Source: Serpens sp035497915
GTDB taxonomy: Bacteria; Pseudomonadota; Gammaproteobacteria; Pseudomonadales; Pseudomonadaceae
DNA: 64,000 bases
Direction of reading: 5' to 3'
Assembly: GCF_035497915.1 (NCBI RefSeq)
Contig: NZ_DATJCS010000009.1
Coordinates: 1 to 64,000, forward strand
Positions 33,613 to 43,984 of the stretch are shown piece by piece. Every line of letters starts with the position of its first letter. Position 1 is the first letter of the stretch. The translations under genes were made by a program, and so were the position numbers. Under the pieces are notes generated by a model. That model was given only the letters and a program-made list of their open reading frames with translations, had not been told where the DNA came from and searched no databases.

Positions 33613-34977
33613 ATGCACAGCCGTGACACCATCGCCGCCGTCGCCACCGCCCAGGGTCGTGGGGGCGTCGGCATCGTGCGGGTTTCCGGGCCGCTGGCCC
33701 TGCCGATCGCCGAGGCGCTGAGCGGCCGCGCGCCGCGCCCGCGCCACGCCCATTACGGTCCCTGGCGCGACGCCGAGGGCCAGGTGCTGGACGAGGGCAT
33801 CCTGCTGTTCTTCCCCGGCCCGCATTCGTTCACCGGCGAGGATGTGCTGGAACTGCAGGGGCATGGCGGGCCGGTGGTGCTCGATTTGCTGCTGGACCGC
33901 TGCCTGTCCCTGGGCGCGCGGCAGGCGCGACCGGGCGAGTTCAGCGAGCGCGCCTTCCTCAACGACAAACTGGACCTGGCGCAGGCCGAAGCCATCGCCG
34001 ACCTGATCGAGGCCAGCTCCGCCCAGGCGGCGCGCAATGCCCTGCGCTCGCTGCAAGGTGAATTCTCGCGGCGCGTGCACGAGCTGAGCGAGCAGCTGAT
34101 CCAGCTGCGCATCTATGTGGAGGCCGCCATCGACTTTCCCGAGGAGGAGATCGATTTCCTCGCCGATGGCCACGTGCTGCGCCAGCTGGAAGCGATCCGC
34201 GCGTACCTGGCCGAGGTGCAGCGCACGGCCGGGCAGGGCGCACTGCTGCGCGACGGTATGACGGTGGTGATCGCCGGGCGCCCGAACGCCGGCAAGTCCA
34301 GCCTGCTCAACGCGCTGGCCGGCCGCGAGGCGGCGATCGTCACCGACATCGCCGGCACCACCCGCGACCTGCTGCGCGAACATATCCACATCGACGGCAT
34401 GCCGCTGCACGTGGTGGATACCGCCGGGCTGCGCGACACCGACGACCAGGTCGAGCGCATTGGCGTGGAACGCGCGCTGCAGGCCATCGAGGGCGCCGAT
34501 CGCATCCTGCTGCTGGTGGACTCCAGCGCCTCAGAGGCCGACGATCCCTTCGCCCTGTGGCCGGAGTTCCTGGACAAGCGCCCGGCACCCGAGCGGGTCA
34601 CGCTGATTCGCAACAAGATCGACCTGAGTGGCGAACCGGCCGGCATCCAGCAGGGGGCCGATGGCCACGTCACCCTGAGCCTGTCGGCGCGCAATGGCGC
34701 CGGCCTGGAGCTGCTGCGCGAACACCTGAAGACCTGCATGGGCTATCAGCAGACCGCCGAGAGCGGCTTCAGCGCGCGCCGCCGGCACCTGGAGGCCTTG
34801 CACCAGGCCGCCGCCCACCTGGATCACGGCCATGCGCAACTGACCCTGGCCGGCGCCGGCGAGCTGCTCGCCGAGGACCTGCGCCAGGCCCAGCAGGCGC
34901 TTGGCGAGATCACCGGGGCGTTCAGTTCCGACGATCTGCTCGGACGGATCTTCTCCAGCTTCTGCATCGGTAAGTGA
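33613..34977 (+). CDS. mnmE: tRNA uridine-5-carboxymethylaminomethyl modification GTPase MnmE
   Basis: The protein is 454 residues from the ATG at 33613; an in-frame GTG five codons earlier is less likely because its ribosome site would lie in the terminator. The N-terminal formyl-THF-binding domain begins DTIAAVATAQGRGGVGIVRV. The inserted G domain has Walker A GRPNAGKSSLLN, TTRD, DTAGLRD and NKID. It ends with the C-terminal CIGK motif (FCIGK). With MnmG it modifies U34 of several tRNAs. Confidence 0.97.
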   Translation: MHSRDTIAAVATAQGRGGVGIVRVSGPLALPIAEALSGRAPRPRHAHYGPWRDAEGQVLDEGILLFFPGPHSFTGEDVLELQGHGGPVVLDLLLDRCLSLGARQARPGEFSERAFLNDKLDLAQAEAIADLIEASSAQAARNALRSLQGEFSRRVHELSEQLIQLRIYVEAAIDFPEEEIDFLADGHVLRQLEAIRAYLAEVQRTAGQGALLRDGMTVVIAGRPNAGKSSLLNALAGREAAIVTDIAGTTRDLLREHIHIDGMPLHVVDTAGLRDTDDQVERIGVERALQAIEGADRILLLVDSSASEADDPFALWPEFLDKRPAPERVTLIRNKIDLSGEPAGIQQGADGHVTLSLSARNGAGLELLREHLKTCMGYQQTAESGFSARRRHLEALHQAAAHLDHGHAQLTLAGAGELLAEDLRQAQQALGEITGAFSSDDLLGRIFSSFCIGK

Positions 34978-34980
34978 GGA

Positions 34981-35290
34981 ACAAGGCGGGCGGCAAACCC
35001 TGTGCACAAGTGCCCCTGAACCCGGTCGATAAGCCTGGGGATTTGTCGCGCATAACGCCCCCTGTGGATAGCTGGCCCAGTTCTCCCCAGCTTGCCGACC
35101 GCTTATGCCGAGCTTGCACCCGGCTTCGCCACAGGGTTGTCATTTCCCCCAGGCCCTTGTGCAGACGGCGCGGAGTCGGTTATCCACAGAAAAGCCCGCT
35201 TCTAAACATAGCTTTAAGAGAAAGCTCTTCAATACATTCATTTCTCTCTTATCTATAAGCCAGGTGGCCGGGCCAGGCGACGGCCAGACT
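34981..35290. other. Second origin-like region: DnaA boxes and AT-rich tract between mnmE and mnmG
   Basis: This 385-bp gene-free spacer holds a perfect DnaA box TTATCCACA (35180-35188), a one-mismatch box TGTGGATAG (35063-35071) and weaker TGTGCACAA (35001-35009). A 60-bp AT-rich stretch follows at 35200-35265 (for example CTTTAAGAGAAAGCTCTTCA), similar to an unwinding element. An origin next to gidA (mnmG) is the E. coli position, and two autonomously replicating oriC fragments have been described in Pseudomonas. Whether this one fires is unknown. Confidence 0.6.
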
Positions 35291-35312
35291 TCTTTCAGGC
35301 TCGTCCAGCGCC

Positions 35313-35318
35313 TATACT
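35313..35318 (+). promoter_or_regulatory. -10 element upstream of mnmG
   Basis: TATACT lies 45 bp before the mnmG start, in the same CCTATACT context as the atp operon promoter. The matching -35 (TTCTTT at 35290-35295) is weak. Confidence 0.4.
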
Positions 35319-35362
35319 TGCCGGCTTCCCTGAATTCCCAGCTCATAACCGCGAGGTGCGTG

Positions 35363-37254
<1,892 letters not shown>

Positions 37255-37255
<1 letters not shown>

Positions 37256-37902
37256 TGAGCCTCGTGACCGAACGCCATGCCGAGGAACTGCGCGCGGGGG
37301 CAGCCGAACTGGGCGTGGCGCTGGATGCCCGCCAGCACGAACAGCTGCTGGCCTACCTGGCGCTGCTGATCAAGTGGAACAAGGCGTACAACCTCACGGC
37401 CGTGCGCAACCCCGACGAGATGGTCTCGCGTCATCTGCTCGACAGCCTGAGCATCGTGCCCAGCGTCGCGCCGCTGGGCGAGCGCTGGCTGGACGTCGGC
37501 TCCGGCGGCGGCATGCCCGGCGTGCCGCTGGCCATCCTGTTTCCGGAGCGCCGTTTCACCCTGCTGGATTCCAACGGCAAGAAGACCCGTTTCCTCACCC
37601 AGGTGAAGCTGGAGCTGCAACTGTCGAACCTGGATGTTGTCCACAGTCGCGTCGAGGCCTTCACCCCGGAACAGCCGTTCCAGGGCATCTGTTCGCGGGC
37701 TTTCAGCTCGCTGCAGGATTTCGCCGACTGGACCCGCCACCTGGGCGATGCTGAAACTCGCTGGCTGGCCATGAAGGGCGTGCAGCCGGATGACGAGCTG
37801 CAGGCCCTGCCGGAAGACTTCCACCTGGAAAGTTGCCAGGTGCTGAAAGTCCCTGGTTGCCAAGGCCAGCGGCATCTGCTGATACTGCGCCGCACGGTCT
37901 AA
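37255..37902 (+). CDS. rsmG: 16S rRNA m7G527 methyltransferase (GidB)
   Basis: The 215-residue SAM-dependent enzyme methylates G527 of 16S rRNA; loss gives low-level streptomycin resistance in other bacteria. Motifs: LIKWNKAYNLTAVR, HLLDSLSIVP, LDVGSGGGMPGVPLAI (SAM loop) and LLDSNGKKTRFL. It is translationally coupled to mnmG (TGATG) and followed by parA after 19 bp. Confidence 0.97.
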
Positions 37903-37921
37903 ACAGGGGAATGTGACAGCC

Positions 37922-38698
37922 ATGGGCAAGGTATTTGCCATCGCCAACCAGAAGGGCGGGGTCGCCAAGACCACCACCTGCATCAACCTTGCCGCCTCGC
38001 TGGTGGCCACCAAGCGCAAGGTGCTGCTGATTGACCTGGATCCACAGGGCAACGCCACCAGCGGCAGCGGTGTGGACAAGTCCGCCGTCGAGCTGTCCGT
38101 CTACGATGTGCTGCTGGGCCATTGCGGCGTCGAGGAGGCGCTGCAGCACAGCGAACATGGCGGCTATCCACTGCTGCCGGCCAACCGCGACCTCACCGCC
38201 GCCGAGGTGGAGCTGCTCAAGGTGCCGACCAAGGAGCTGCGTCTGCGCAACGCGCTGGCTCCGGTGCGCGAGCGCTACGATTACATCCTGATCGACTGCC
38301 CGCCGACGCTGTCCATGCTGACCATCAACGCCCTGGCCGCCGCCGACGGGGTGATCATTCCCATGCAGTGCGAGTACTACGCCCTGGAAGGCCTGACCGA
38401 CCTGGTCAACTCCATCCAGCGCATCGCCCAGGCACTCAATCCCGGGCTGAAGATCGAGGGGCTGCTGCGCACCATGTACGACCCGCGCATCGGCCTGGCC
38501 AACGAGGTCTCCGAGCAGCTCAAGGCGCACTTCGGCGAGCGCCTCTACGACACCATCATTCCACGCAACGTGCGGCTGGCCGAGGCACCCAGCTACGGCA
38601 TGCCGGCGCTGGCCTACGACAAGCAATCCCGCGGGGCGCTGGCCTATCTGGCGCTGGCCGGCGAACTGGCGCGCCGCCAGGCCGCCATCCCCGCCTGA
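37922..38698 (+). CDS. parA: Chromosome partitioning ATPase ParA (Soj)
   Basis: The protein is 258 residues from the ATG at 37922, preceded by AGGGG; an ATG-like start nine bases upstream is less supported. This deviant Walker ATPase moves ParB-parS complexes over the nucleoid. The P-loop reads QKGGVAKTT, with Ala15 where most ParA/MinD proteins have Gly (KGGVGKTT). Other motifs are intact: LLIDLDPQGNATSGSGVDK, DYILIDCPPTLSMLT and PMQCEYYALEGL. parB follows after 14 bp. Confidence 0.96.
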   Translation: MGKVFAIANQKGGVAKTTTCINLAASLVATKRKVLLIDLDPQGNATSGSGVDKSAVELSVYDVLLGHCGVEEALQHSEHGGYPLLPANRDLTAAEVELLKVPTKELRLRNALAPVRERYDYILIDCPPTLSMLTINALAAADGVIIPMQCEYYALEGLTDLVNSIQRIAQALNPGLKIEGLLRTMYDPRIGLANEVSEQLKAHFGERLYDTIIPRNVRLAEAPSYGMPALAYDKQSRGALAYLALAGELARRQAAIPA

Positions 38699-38712
38699 CT
38701 CAAGGAACCCGC

Positions 38713-39585
38713 ATGGCGATCAAGAAAAAAGGTCTCGGACGTGGACTCGATGCCCTGCTCGGCGGAGCCAGCGTGACCGCCATGCAGGAAGAGGCCGCCC
38801 AGGCTGAACAGCGCGAGCTGCAGTACCTGCCGCTGGATCTGATCCAGCGCGGCAAGTACCAGCCGCGTCGCGACATGGATCCCGAAGCCCTGGAGGAGCT
38901 GGCCCAGTCGATCCAGGCCCAGGGAGTCATGCAGCCGATCGTGGTGCGCCCGATCGGCGACAACCGCTACGAGATCATCGCCGGCGAACGCCGCTGGCGG
39001 GCCAGCCAGCAGGCCGGCCTGGAGAAGATTCCGGCCATGGTGCGCGAGGTGCCGGACGAGGCGGCCATCGCCATGGCGCTGATCGAGAACATCCAGCGCG
39101 AGGACCTCAACCCCATCGAGGAAGCCGTGGCGCTGCAACGTCTGCAGCAGGAATTCCAGCTCACCCAGCAGCAGGTCGCCGACGCGGTCGGCAAGTCGCG
39201 GGTGACCATCAGCAACCTGTTGCGCCTGATCGCCCTGCCGGAAGAGATCAAGACCCTGCTCGCCCACGGCGATCTGGAAATGGGCCACGCCCGCGCGCTG
39301 TTGGGTCTGCCGGCGGAACGTCAGGTGGAAGGCGCGCGGCACGTTGTCGCACGCGGCCTGACCGTGCGCCAGACCGAGGCCCTGGTGCGCCAGTGGCTGA
39401 GCGAAAAGGAACGGCCGGCCCGCGAGGAGCGCACCGATCCGGACATCGAGCGCCTGGAGCAGCGCCTGGCCGAGCGCCTGGGCTCGCCGGTGCAGATCCG
39501 CCATGGTGAGAAAGGCAAGGGCCAGCTGATCATCCGCTACAGTTCGCTGGACGAGTTGCAGGGCGTCCTGGCGCATATCCGCTGA
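38713..39585 (+). CDS. parB: Chromosome partitioning protein ParB (Spo0J)
   Basis: The 290-residue protein binds parS and slides on DNA as a CTP-dependent clamp. The N-terminus KKKGLGRGLDALLG is the ParA-activating segment. The CTP-binding domain has YQPRRDMDPEALEELAQSI, GVMQPIVVRP and the GERRWRAS box. The central HTH (TQQQVADAVGKSRVTISNLL) reads parS. A C-terminal dimer domain ends the protein. Two target sites are in recF. Confidence 0.98.
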   Translation: MAIKKKGLGRGLDALLGGASVTAMQEEAAQAEQRELQYLPLDLIQRGKYQPRRDMDPEALEELAQSIQAQGVMQPIVVRPIGDNRYEIIAGERRWRASQQAGLEKIPAMVREVPDEAAIAMALIENIQREDLNPIEEAVALQRLQQEFQLTQQQVADAVGKSRVTISNLLRLIALPEEIKTLLAHGDLEMGHARALLGLPAERQVEGARHVVARGLTVRQTEALVRQWLSEKERPAREERTDPDIERLEQRLAERLGSPVQIRHGEKGKGQLIIRYSSLDELQGVLAHIR

Positions 39586-39629
39586 AACACTTCACATTCG
39601 GCGATAGTCGGAAATCCACCATAAGGCGG

Positions 39630-39658
39630 TTGAGTGCCGGAGGGGACCACCCTATACT
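39630..39658 (+). promoter_or_regulatory. Sigma70 promoter of the ATP synthase operon
   Basis: TTGAGT (39630-39635) and TATACT (39653-39658) are spaced by 17 bp. The start would lie about 30 bp before atpI. No terminator is seen between here and the one after atpC, so the operon spans atpI to atpC. Confidence 0.82.
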
Positions 39659-39694
39659 CGCCCCGCATTTTTCGGCGGCGGGTCCGCCGAGCCA

Positions 39695-40105
39695 ATGGGA
39701 CGACCGGTGAACTACCGCAACAAGACTCCGCTGTATCGCCTGCCGGTTTTCCGGGTGTTGCGGGCGCAGACCTTGGTGATGCTGGTTGCGGCCCTGTGCG
39801 GCACGGTCCTGTTCGACTGGCTCACCGGGTACTCCGTGCTGCTGGGGGGGCTGATCGCCCTGTTGGCCAATGTGTATTTCGCGTTCAAGGCCTTTCGTTA
39901 TTTTGGCGCGCGATCGGCCCGAGCCATCGTCCAGTCGTTCTGGGCGGGAGAAATGGGCAAGCTGATTCTGACAGCGGCGCTGTTCGCGCTGGTGTTCGTG
40001 GCGGTAAAGCCATTGCAGCCGCTCGCTCTGTTCACCGGCTACCTGCTGGTGCTGGGCACGGGGGCAAGCGCATTGCTGCTGCTGAAAAACAATCCGAAGC
40101 ATTGA
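39695..40105 (+). CDS. atpI: ATP synthase assembly protein AtpI
   Basis: The 136-residue protein has four hydrophobic segments (for example AQTLVMLVAALCGTVLFDWL and GYSVLLGGLIALLANVYFAF). The conserved SFWAGEMGKLILTAALFALV segment is typical of proteobacterial AtpI. It assists c-ring assembly and Mg2+ supply. The start could be ATG 39695 or GTG 39710. First gene of the atp operon. Confidence 0.92.
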   Translation: MGRPVNYRNKTPLYRLPVFRVLRAQTLVMLVAALCGTVLFDWLTGYSVLLGGLIALLANVYFAFKAFRYFGARSARAIVQSFWAGEMGKLILTAALFALVFVAVKPLQPLALFTGYLLVLGTGASALLLLKNNPKH

Positions 40106-40121
40106 GCAATTTGAGGCGACT

Positions 40122-40976
40122 ATGGCAAGTACCCCGGCTGAGTATATCCAGCACCACCTGCAGAACCTGACCTTGGGTAAGTTGCCGGAAGGCTACGTTC
40201 GCGCCGATGGCAGCGTCCTCGATCAGGCCACCTGGACCATCGCCCAGACCGGGGCGGAAGCCAAGGCCATGGGCTTCATGGCTGTCCACCTGGATACCCT
40301 GGGCTGGTCGCTGCTGATGGGCTTCATCTTCATCTTCCTGTTCCGCATGGTTGCCAAGAACGCCACCGAGGGTGTGCCGGGCAAGCTGCAGAACCTGGTG
40401 GAACTCAGCGTCGAATTCATCGAAGGCATCGTCAAGGACACCTTCCACGGTCGCAATCCCCTCATCGCGCCGCTGGCCCTGACCATTTTCGTCTGGGTGC
40501 TGCTGATGAACAGCCTGAAGTGGATCCCGGTCGACTACATCCCGGGCATCGCCACCCTGCTGGGCCTGCCGGCCTTCAAGATCGTGCCGACCGCCGACCC
40601 GAACGGCACCTTCGGCCTGTCCCTGGGCGTGTTCATCCTGATCCTGTTCTACAGCGTCAAGGTCAAGGGCGTCGGTGGCTTCGCCAAGGAACTGGGCTTC
40701 ACCCCGTTCAAGCACTGGTCGCTGATCCCCTTCAACCTGTTCCTCGAAATCCTCGGTCTGCTGACCAAGCCGCTGAGTCTGGCTCTGCGTTTGTTCGGCA
40801 ACATGTATGCGGGTGAGGTGGTCTTCATCCTCATCGCACTGCTGCCGTTCTACGTGCAGTGGACCCTGAACGTGCCGTGGGCGATCTTCCATATCCTGGT
40901 GATCCCGCTGCAAGCGTTCATCTTCATGGTGCTGACCGTGGTGTACCTCAGTGCTGCCCATGAAGAACACCACTGA
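40122..40976 (+). CDS. atpB: ATP synthase F0 subunit a
   Basis: The 284-residue membrane subunit forms the proton half-channels beside the c-ring. The key segment PLSLALRLFGNMYAGEVVFI contains the essential Arg facing the c-ring. AIFHILVIPLQAFIFMVLTV is the conserved last helix with the Gln. The start ATG follows GAGGCG. The protein has five or six membrane helices and normal length. Confidence 0.98.
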   Translation: MASTPAEYIQHHLQNLTLGKLPEGYVRADGSVLDQATWTIAQTGAEAKAMGFMAVHLDTLGWSLLMGFIFIFLFRMVAKNATEGVPGKLQNLVELSVEFIEGIVKDTFHGRNPLIAPLALTIFVWVLLMNSLKWIPVDYIPGIATLLGLPAFKIVPTADPNGTFGLSLGVFILILFYSVKVKGVGGFAKELGFTPFKHWSLIPFNLFLEILGLLTKPLSLALRLFGNMYAGEVVFILIALLPFYVQWTLNVPWAIFHILVIPLQAFIFMVLTVVYLSAAHEEHH

Positions 40977-41027
40977 GCAACGCTCGATCCTTTGCAATCC
41001 CTAACCCCTTAGCTTCAGGAGCTTTAC

Positions 41028-41267
41028 ATGGAACTCGTCATCATCGCCGCCTCTATCATGATCGGTCTGGGTGCTCTGGGCACCGGCATCGGCTTCTCCA
41101 TCCTGGGTGGCAAGCTGCTGGAATCCACCGCTCGTCAACCCGAGCTGGCTCCCCAGCTGCAAACCAAGACCTTCCTGATGGCCGGTCTGCTCGACGCCGT
41201 TCCGATGATCGGTGTTGGTATCGCCATGTACCTCATCTTCGTTGTTGCCCCCAGCGTCGCTGGCTAA
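41028..41267 (+). CDS. atpE: ATP synthase F0 subunit c
   Basis: The 79-residue hairpin of two membrane helices is the proteolipid of the rotor ring. Helix 1 has GLGALGTGIGFSILGGKLLE, the polar loop is TARQPEL, and helix 2 FLMAGLLDAVPMIGVGIAM carries the proton-binding Asp56. The length and H+-type motif show a proton-driven enzyme, with no Na+-coordination set. Strong AGGAG site. Confidence 0.98.
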   Translation: MELVIIAASIMIGLGALGTGIGFSILGGKLLESTARQPELAPQLQTKTFLMAGLLDAVPMIGVGIAMYLIFVVAPSVAG

Positions 41268-41354
41268 TCAATGATTTCCTCCGGGTGGCGGAGCGCATCG
41301 CCCGCCGCCTGGCTGCAATCACTGTGAAACAACGAAATAGCATGAGGTAGACCA

Positions 41355-41825
41355 GTGAACATCAATCTGACGCTGCTCGGTCAAACGCTCGCCTTCGCTA
41401 TTTTCGTCTGGTTCTGCATGAAGTTCGTCTGGCCGCCGGTAACGGCCGCCATGAGTGCCCGCCAGAAGAAAATCGCCGAAGGTCTCGATGCCGCCGGCCG
41501 TGCGCAGCAAGACCTGAAACTGGCTCAGGAGAAGGTGTCCAACACCCTCCGCGAGACCAAGGAACAGGCTGCCCAGATCCTCGAGCAGGCGAACAAGCAC
41601 GCCAACTCGATCATCGAGCAAGCCAAAGAACAGGCTCGCGCCGAAGGCGAACGCCTGATCGCCGGTGCCCGCGCCGAAATCGAACAGGAAGTGAACCGCG
41701 CCAAGGATCAACTGCGCAACCAGGTAGCGGCTCTGGCCGTGGCTGGTGCGGAGAAGATTCTGGAGTCCCAGGTGGACGCCAAGGTACACAACGATCTGGT
41801 CGAAAAACTGGCCTCCCAACTCTAA
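41355..41825 (+). CDS. atpF: ATP synthase F0 subunit b
   Basis: The 156-residue peripheral stalk subunit has a single N-terminal membrane helix (LGQTLAFAIFVWFCMKFVWP) and a long charged coiled coil (residues about 30-140, Ala/Glu/Gln/Lys-rich). It starts with GTG after GAGGTAG. Dimerises and holds delta and alpha. The spacer after atpE is 87 bp. Confidence 0.98.
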   Translation: MNINLTLLGQTLAFAIFVWFCMKFVWPPVTAAMSARQKKIAEGLDAAGRAQQDLKLAQEKVSNTLRETKEQAAQILEQANKHANSIIEQAKEQARAEGERLIAGARAEIEQEVNRAKDQLRNQVAALAVAGAEKILESQVDAKVHNDLVEKLASQL

Positions 41826-41837
41826 GCGAGGCGAGCG

Positions 41838-42374
41838 ATGATCAATACCCAGACGCTTGCTCGGCCTTACGCCAAAGCCGCTTTCGAGGTCGCCAGCGCG
41901 GCCGGTCGTGCGGAAGCCTGGTCGGCCATGCTGAACCTGGCAGCCGTCGCCGTCGAAGTTCCCGAAGTCGCCGCGTTGCTGAACGACCCGCGCCTGACCC
42001 GCGAAAGCAAGGTCGAGGCTCTGGTTCGTCTGTTCGGTAGCGATATCGACGAAGCGTTCCGCAATTTCGTGCTGACCCTGGGCGAGAACGATCGCCTCGC
42101 GGTGCTGCCGACTGTGCGCGAGCTCTTCGAGGAGCTCAAGGCCGAGGCCGAAAAAACGCTCGATGCGCAGGTGGAAACCGCGTACGAGCTCAGCAACGAG
42201 CAACTCCAATCCTTGGCTGCCGCCCTGTCCAAGCGACTAGATCGCACCGTCAACCTCCAGCAGGCGGTGAATCCTGCGCTGATCGGCGGCGTCGTGATTC
42301 GCGCCGGCGACGTGGTTGTCGACGGTTCGGTCCGCGGCAAACTGAGCCAGTTGGCCGAATCGTTGAAATCCTGA
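41838..42374 (+). CDS. atpH: ATP synthase F1 subunit delta
   Basis: The 178-residue stator subunit links b to alpha. It starts TLARPYAKAAFEVASAAGRA, the usual ARPYAKA motif, and ends with the signature GGVVIRAGDVVVDGSVRGKL. It is 12 bp after atpF, with normal length. Confidence 0.98.
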   Translation: MINTQTLARPYAKAAFEVASAAGRAEAWSAMLNLAAVAVEVPEVAALLNDPRLTRESKVEALVRLFGSDIDEAFRNFVLTLGENDRLAVLPTVRELFEELKAEAEKTLDAQVETAYELSNEQLQSLAAALSKRLDRTVNLQQAVNPALIGGVVIRAGDVVVDGSVRGKLSQLAESLKS

Positions 42375-42389
42375 TTTGAGGGTCATGGC

Positions 42390-43934
42390 ATGCAGCAACT
42401 GAATCCTTCCGAGATTAGTGAAATCATCAAGCAGCGCATCGAGAAATCCGATGTCGCCGCTCAAGCCCGCAACGAGGGCACCGTCGTCAGCGTTTCCGAC
42501 GGTATCGTGCGCATCTTCGGTCTCGCCGACGTCATGTACGGCGAAATGATCGAATTCCCCGGTGGTGTCTTCGGCATGGCGCTGAACCTGGAGCAGGACT
42601 CCGTGGGCGCCGTGGTGCTGGGCAGCTACCTGAGCCTGAAAGAAGGCATGAGCGCCAAGTGCACCGGCCGCATCCTGGAAGTCCCGGTGGGTCCGGAACT
42701 GCTGGGTCGCGTGGTCGATGCCCTGGGCAACCCGATCGATGGCAAGGGCCCGATCAACGCCAAACTGACCGACGCCGTCGAGAAGGTTGCTCCGGGCGTG
42801 ATCTGGCGTAAGTCCGTGGACCAGCCGGTGCAGACCGGTTACAAGTCCGTCGACGCCATGATCCCGGTCGGCCGTGGCCAGCGCGAGCTGATCATCGGTG
42901 ACCGTCAGATCGGTAAGACCGCCATGGCGATCGACGCGATCATCAACCAGCGCAACAGCGGCATCAAGTGCGTCTACGTGGCCATCGGCCAGAAGCAGTC
43001 GACCATTGCCAACGTGGTTCGCAAGCTGGAAGAGCACGGCGCCCTGGCCAACACCATCATCGTTGCCGCTTCGGCGTCCGAGTCCGCTGCCCTGCAGTAC
43101 CTGGCTCCGTACTCCGGCTGCACCATGGGCGAGTACTTCCGCGACCGCGGCGAAGACGCCCTGATCGTGTATGACGACCTGTCCAAGCAGGCCGTGGCCT
43201 ACCGCCAGATCTCCCTGCTGCTGCGCCGTCCGCCGGGCCGTGAAGCCTACCCGGGCGACGTGTTCTATCTCCACAGCCGTCTGCTGGAGCGCGCTTCCCG
43301 CGTTTCCGAGGAATACGTGGAACAGTTCACCAAGGGCGAAGTGAAGGGCAAGACCGGTTCGCTGACCGCGCTGCCGATCATCGAAACCCAGGCCGGTGAC
43401 GTTTCCGCGTTCGTTCCGACCAACGTGATTTCCATCACCGACGGTCAGATCTTCCTGGAATCGTCCATGTTCAACGCAGGCATCCGTCCGGCCGTCAACG
43501 CCGGTATCTCGGTATCCCGCGTGGGTGGCGCCGCTCAGACCAAGATCATCAAGAAGCTGTCCGGTGGTATCCGTACCGCGCTGGCCCAGTACCGTGAACT
43601 GGCTGCGTTCGCGCAGTTCGCTTCCGACCTGGACGAAGCGACCCGCAAGCAGCTGGAGCATGGTCAGCGCGTTACCGAGCTGATGAAGCAGAAGCAGTAC
43701 GCGCCGATGTCCATCGCCGAGATGGCCGTTTCGCTGTATGCCGCCGAGCGTGGCTTCCTGGTCGACGTTGAAGTGTCCAAAGTGGGCGCCTTCGAGCAGG
43801 CCCTGATCGCGTACTTCCAGCGCGAGAAGGCCGACCTGCTGGCGAAGATCAACGAGAAGGGCGACTTTAACGACGACATCGACGCCGGCATCAAGTCTGG
43901 TATCGAAGCGTTCAAAGCCACCCAGTCCTGGTAA
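42390..43934 (+). CDS. atpA: ATP synthase F1 subunit alpha
   Basis: The 514-residue non-catalytic nucleotide-binding subunit has Walker A GDRQIGKTAMA at about residues 170-180 and the visual motif PAVNAGISVSRVGGAAQTK. The N-terminal SEISEIIKQRIEKSD binds delta. The C-terminal helical domain is complete. Codon use is strongly biased, as for a highly expressed gene. Confidence 0.99.
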   Translation: MQQLNPSEISEIIKQRIEKSDVAAQARNEGTVVSVSDGIVRIFGLADVMYGEMIEFPGGVFGMALNLEQDSVGAVVLGSYLSLKEGMSAKCTGRILEVPVGPELLGRVVDALGNPIDGKGPINAKLTDAVEKVAPGVIWRKSVDQPVQTGYKSVDAMIPVGRGQRELIIGDRQIGKTAMAIDAIINQRNSGIKCVYVAIGQKQSTIANVVRKLEEHGALANTIIVAASASESAALQYLAPYSGCTMGEYFRDRGEDALIVYDDLSKQAVAYRQISLLLRRPPGREAYPGDVFYLHSRLLERASRVSEEYVEQFTKGEVKGKTGSLTALPIIETQAGDVSAFVPTNVISITDGQIFLESSMFNAGIRPAVNAGISVSRVGGAAQTKIIKKLSGGIRTALAQYRELAAFAQFASDLDEATRKQLEHGQRVTELMKQKQYAPMSIAEMAVSLYAAERGFLVDVEVSKVGAFEQALIAYFQREKADLLAKINEKGDFNDDIDAGIKSGIEAFKATQSW

Positions 43935-43984
43935 GCCGCAGCGGGAGCCGCAAGGCTCCCGCCTGCTAACCCGAAAGGTGTGAA

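Noticed and set aside
35105..35362. N-terminal extension of MnmG by 86 residues
   Set aside because: The extension reads through the DnaA-box and AT-rich spacer; the GTG start at 35363 gives the family N-terminus.
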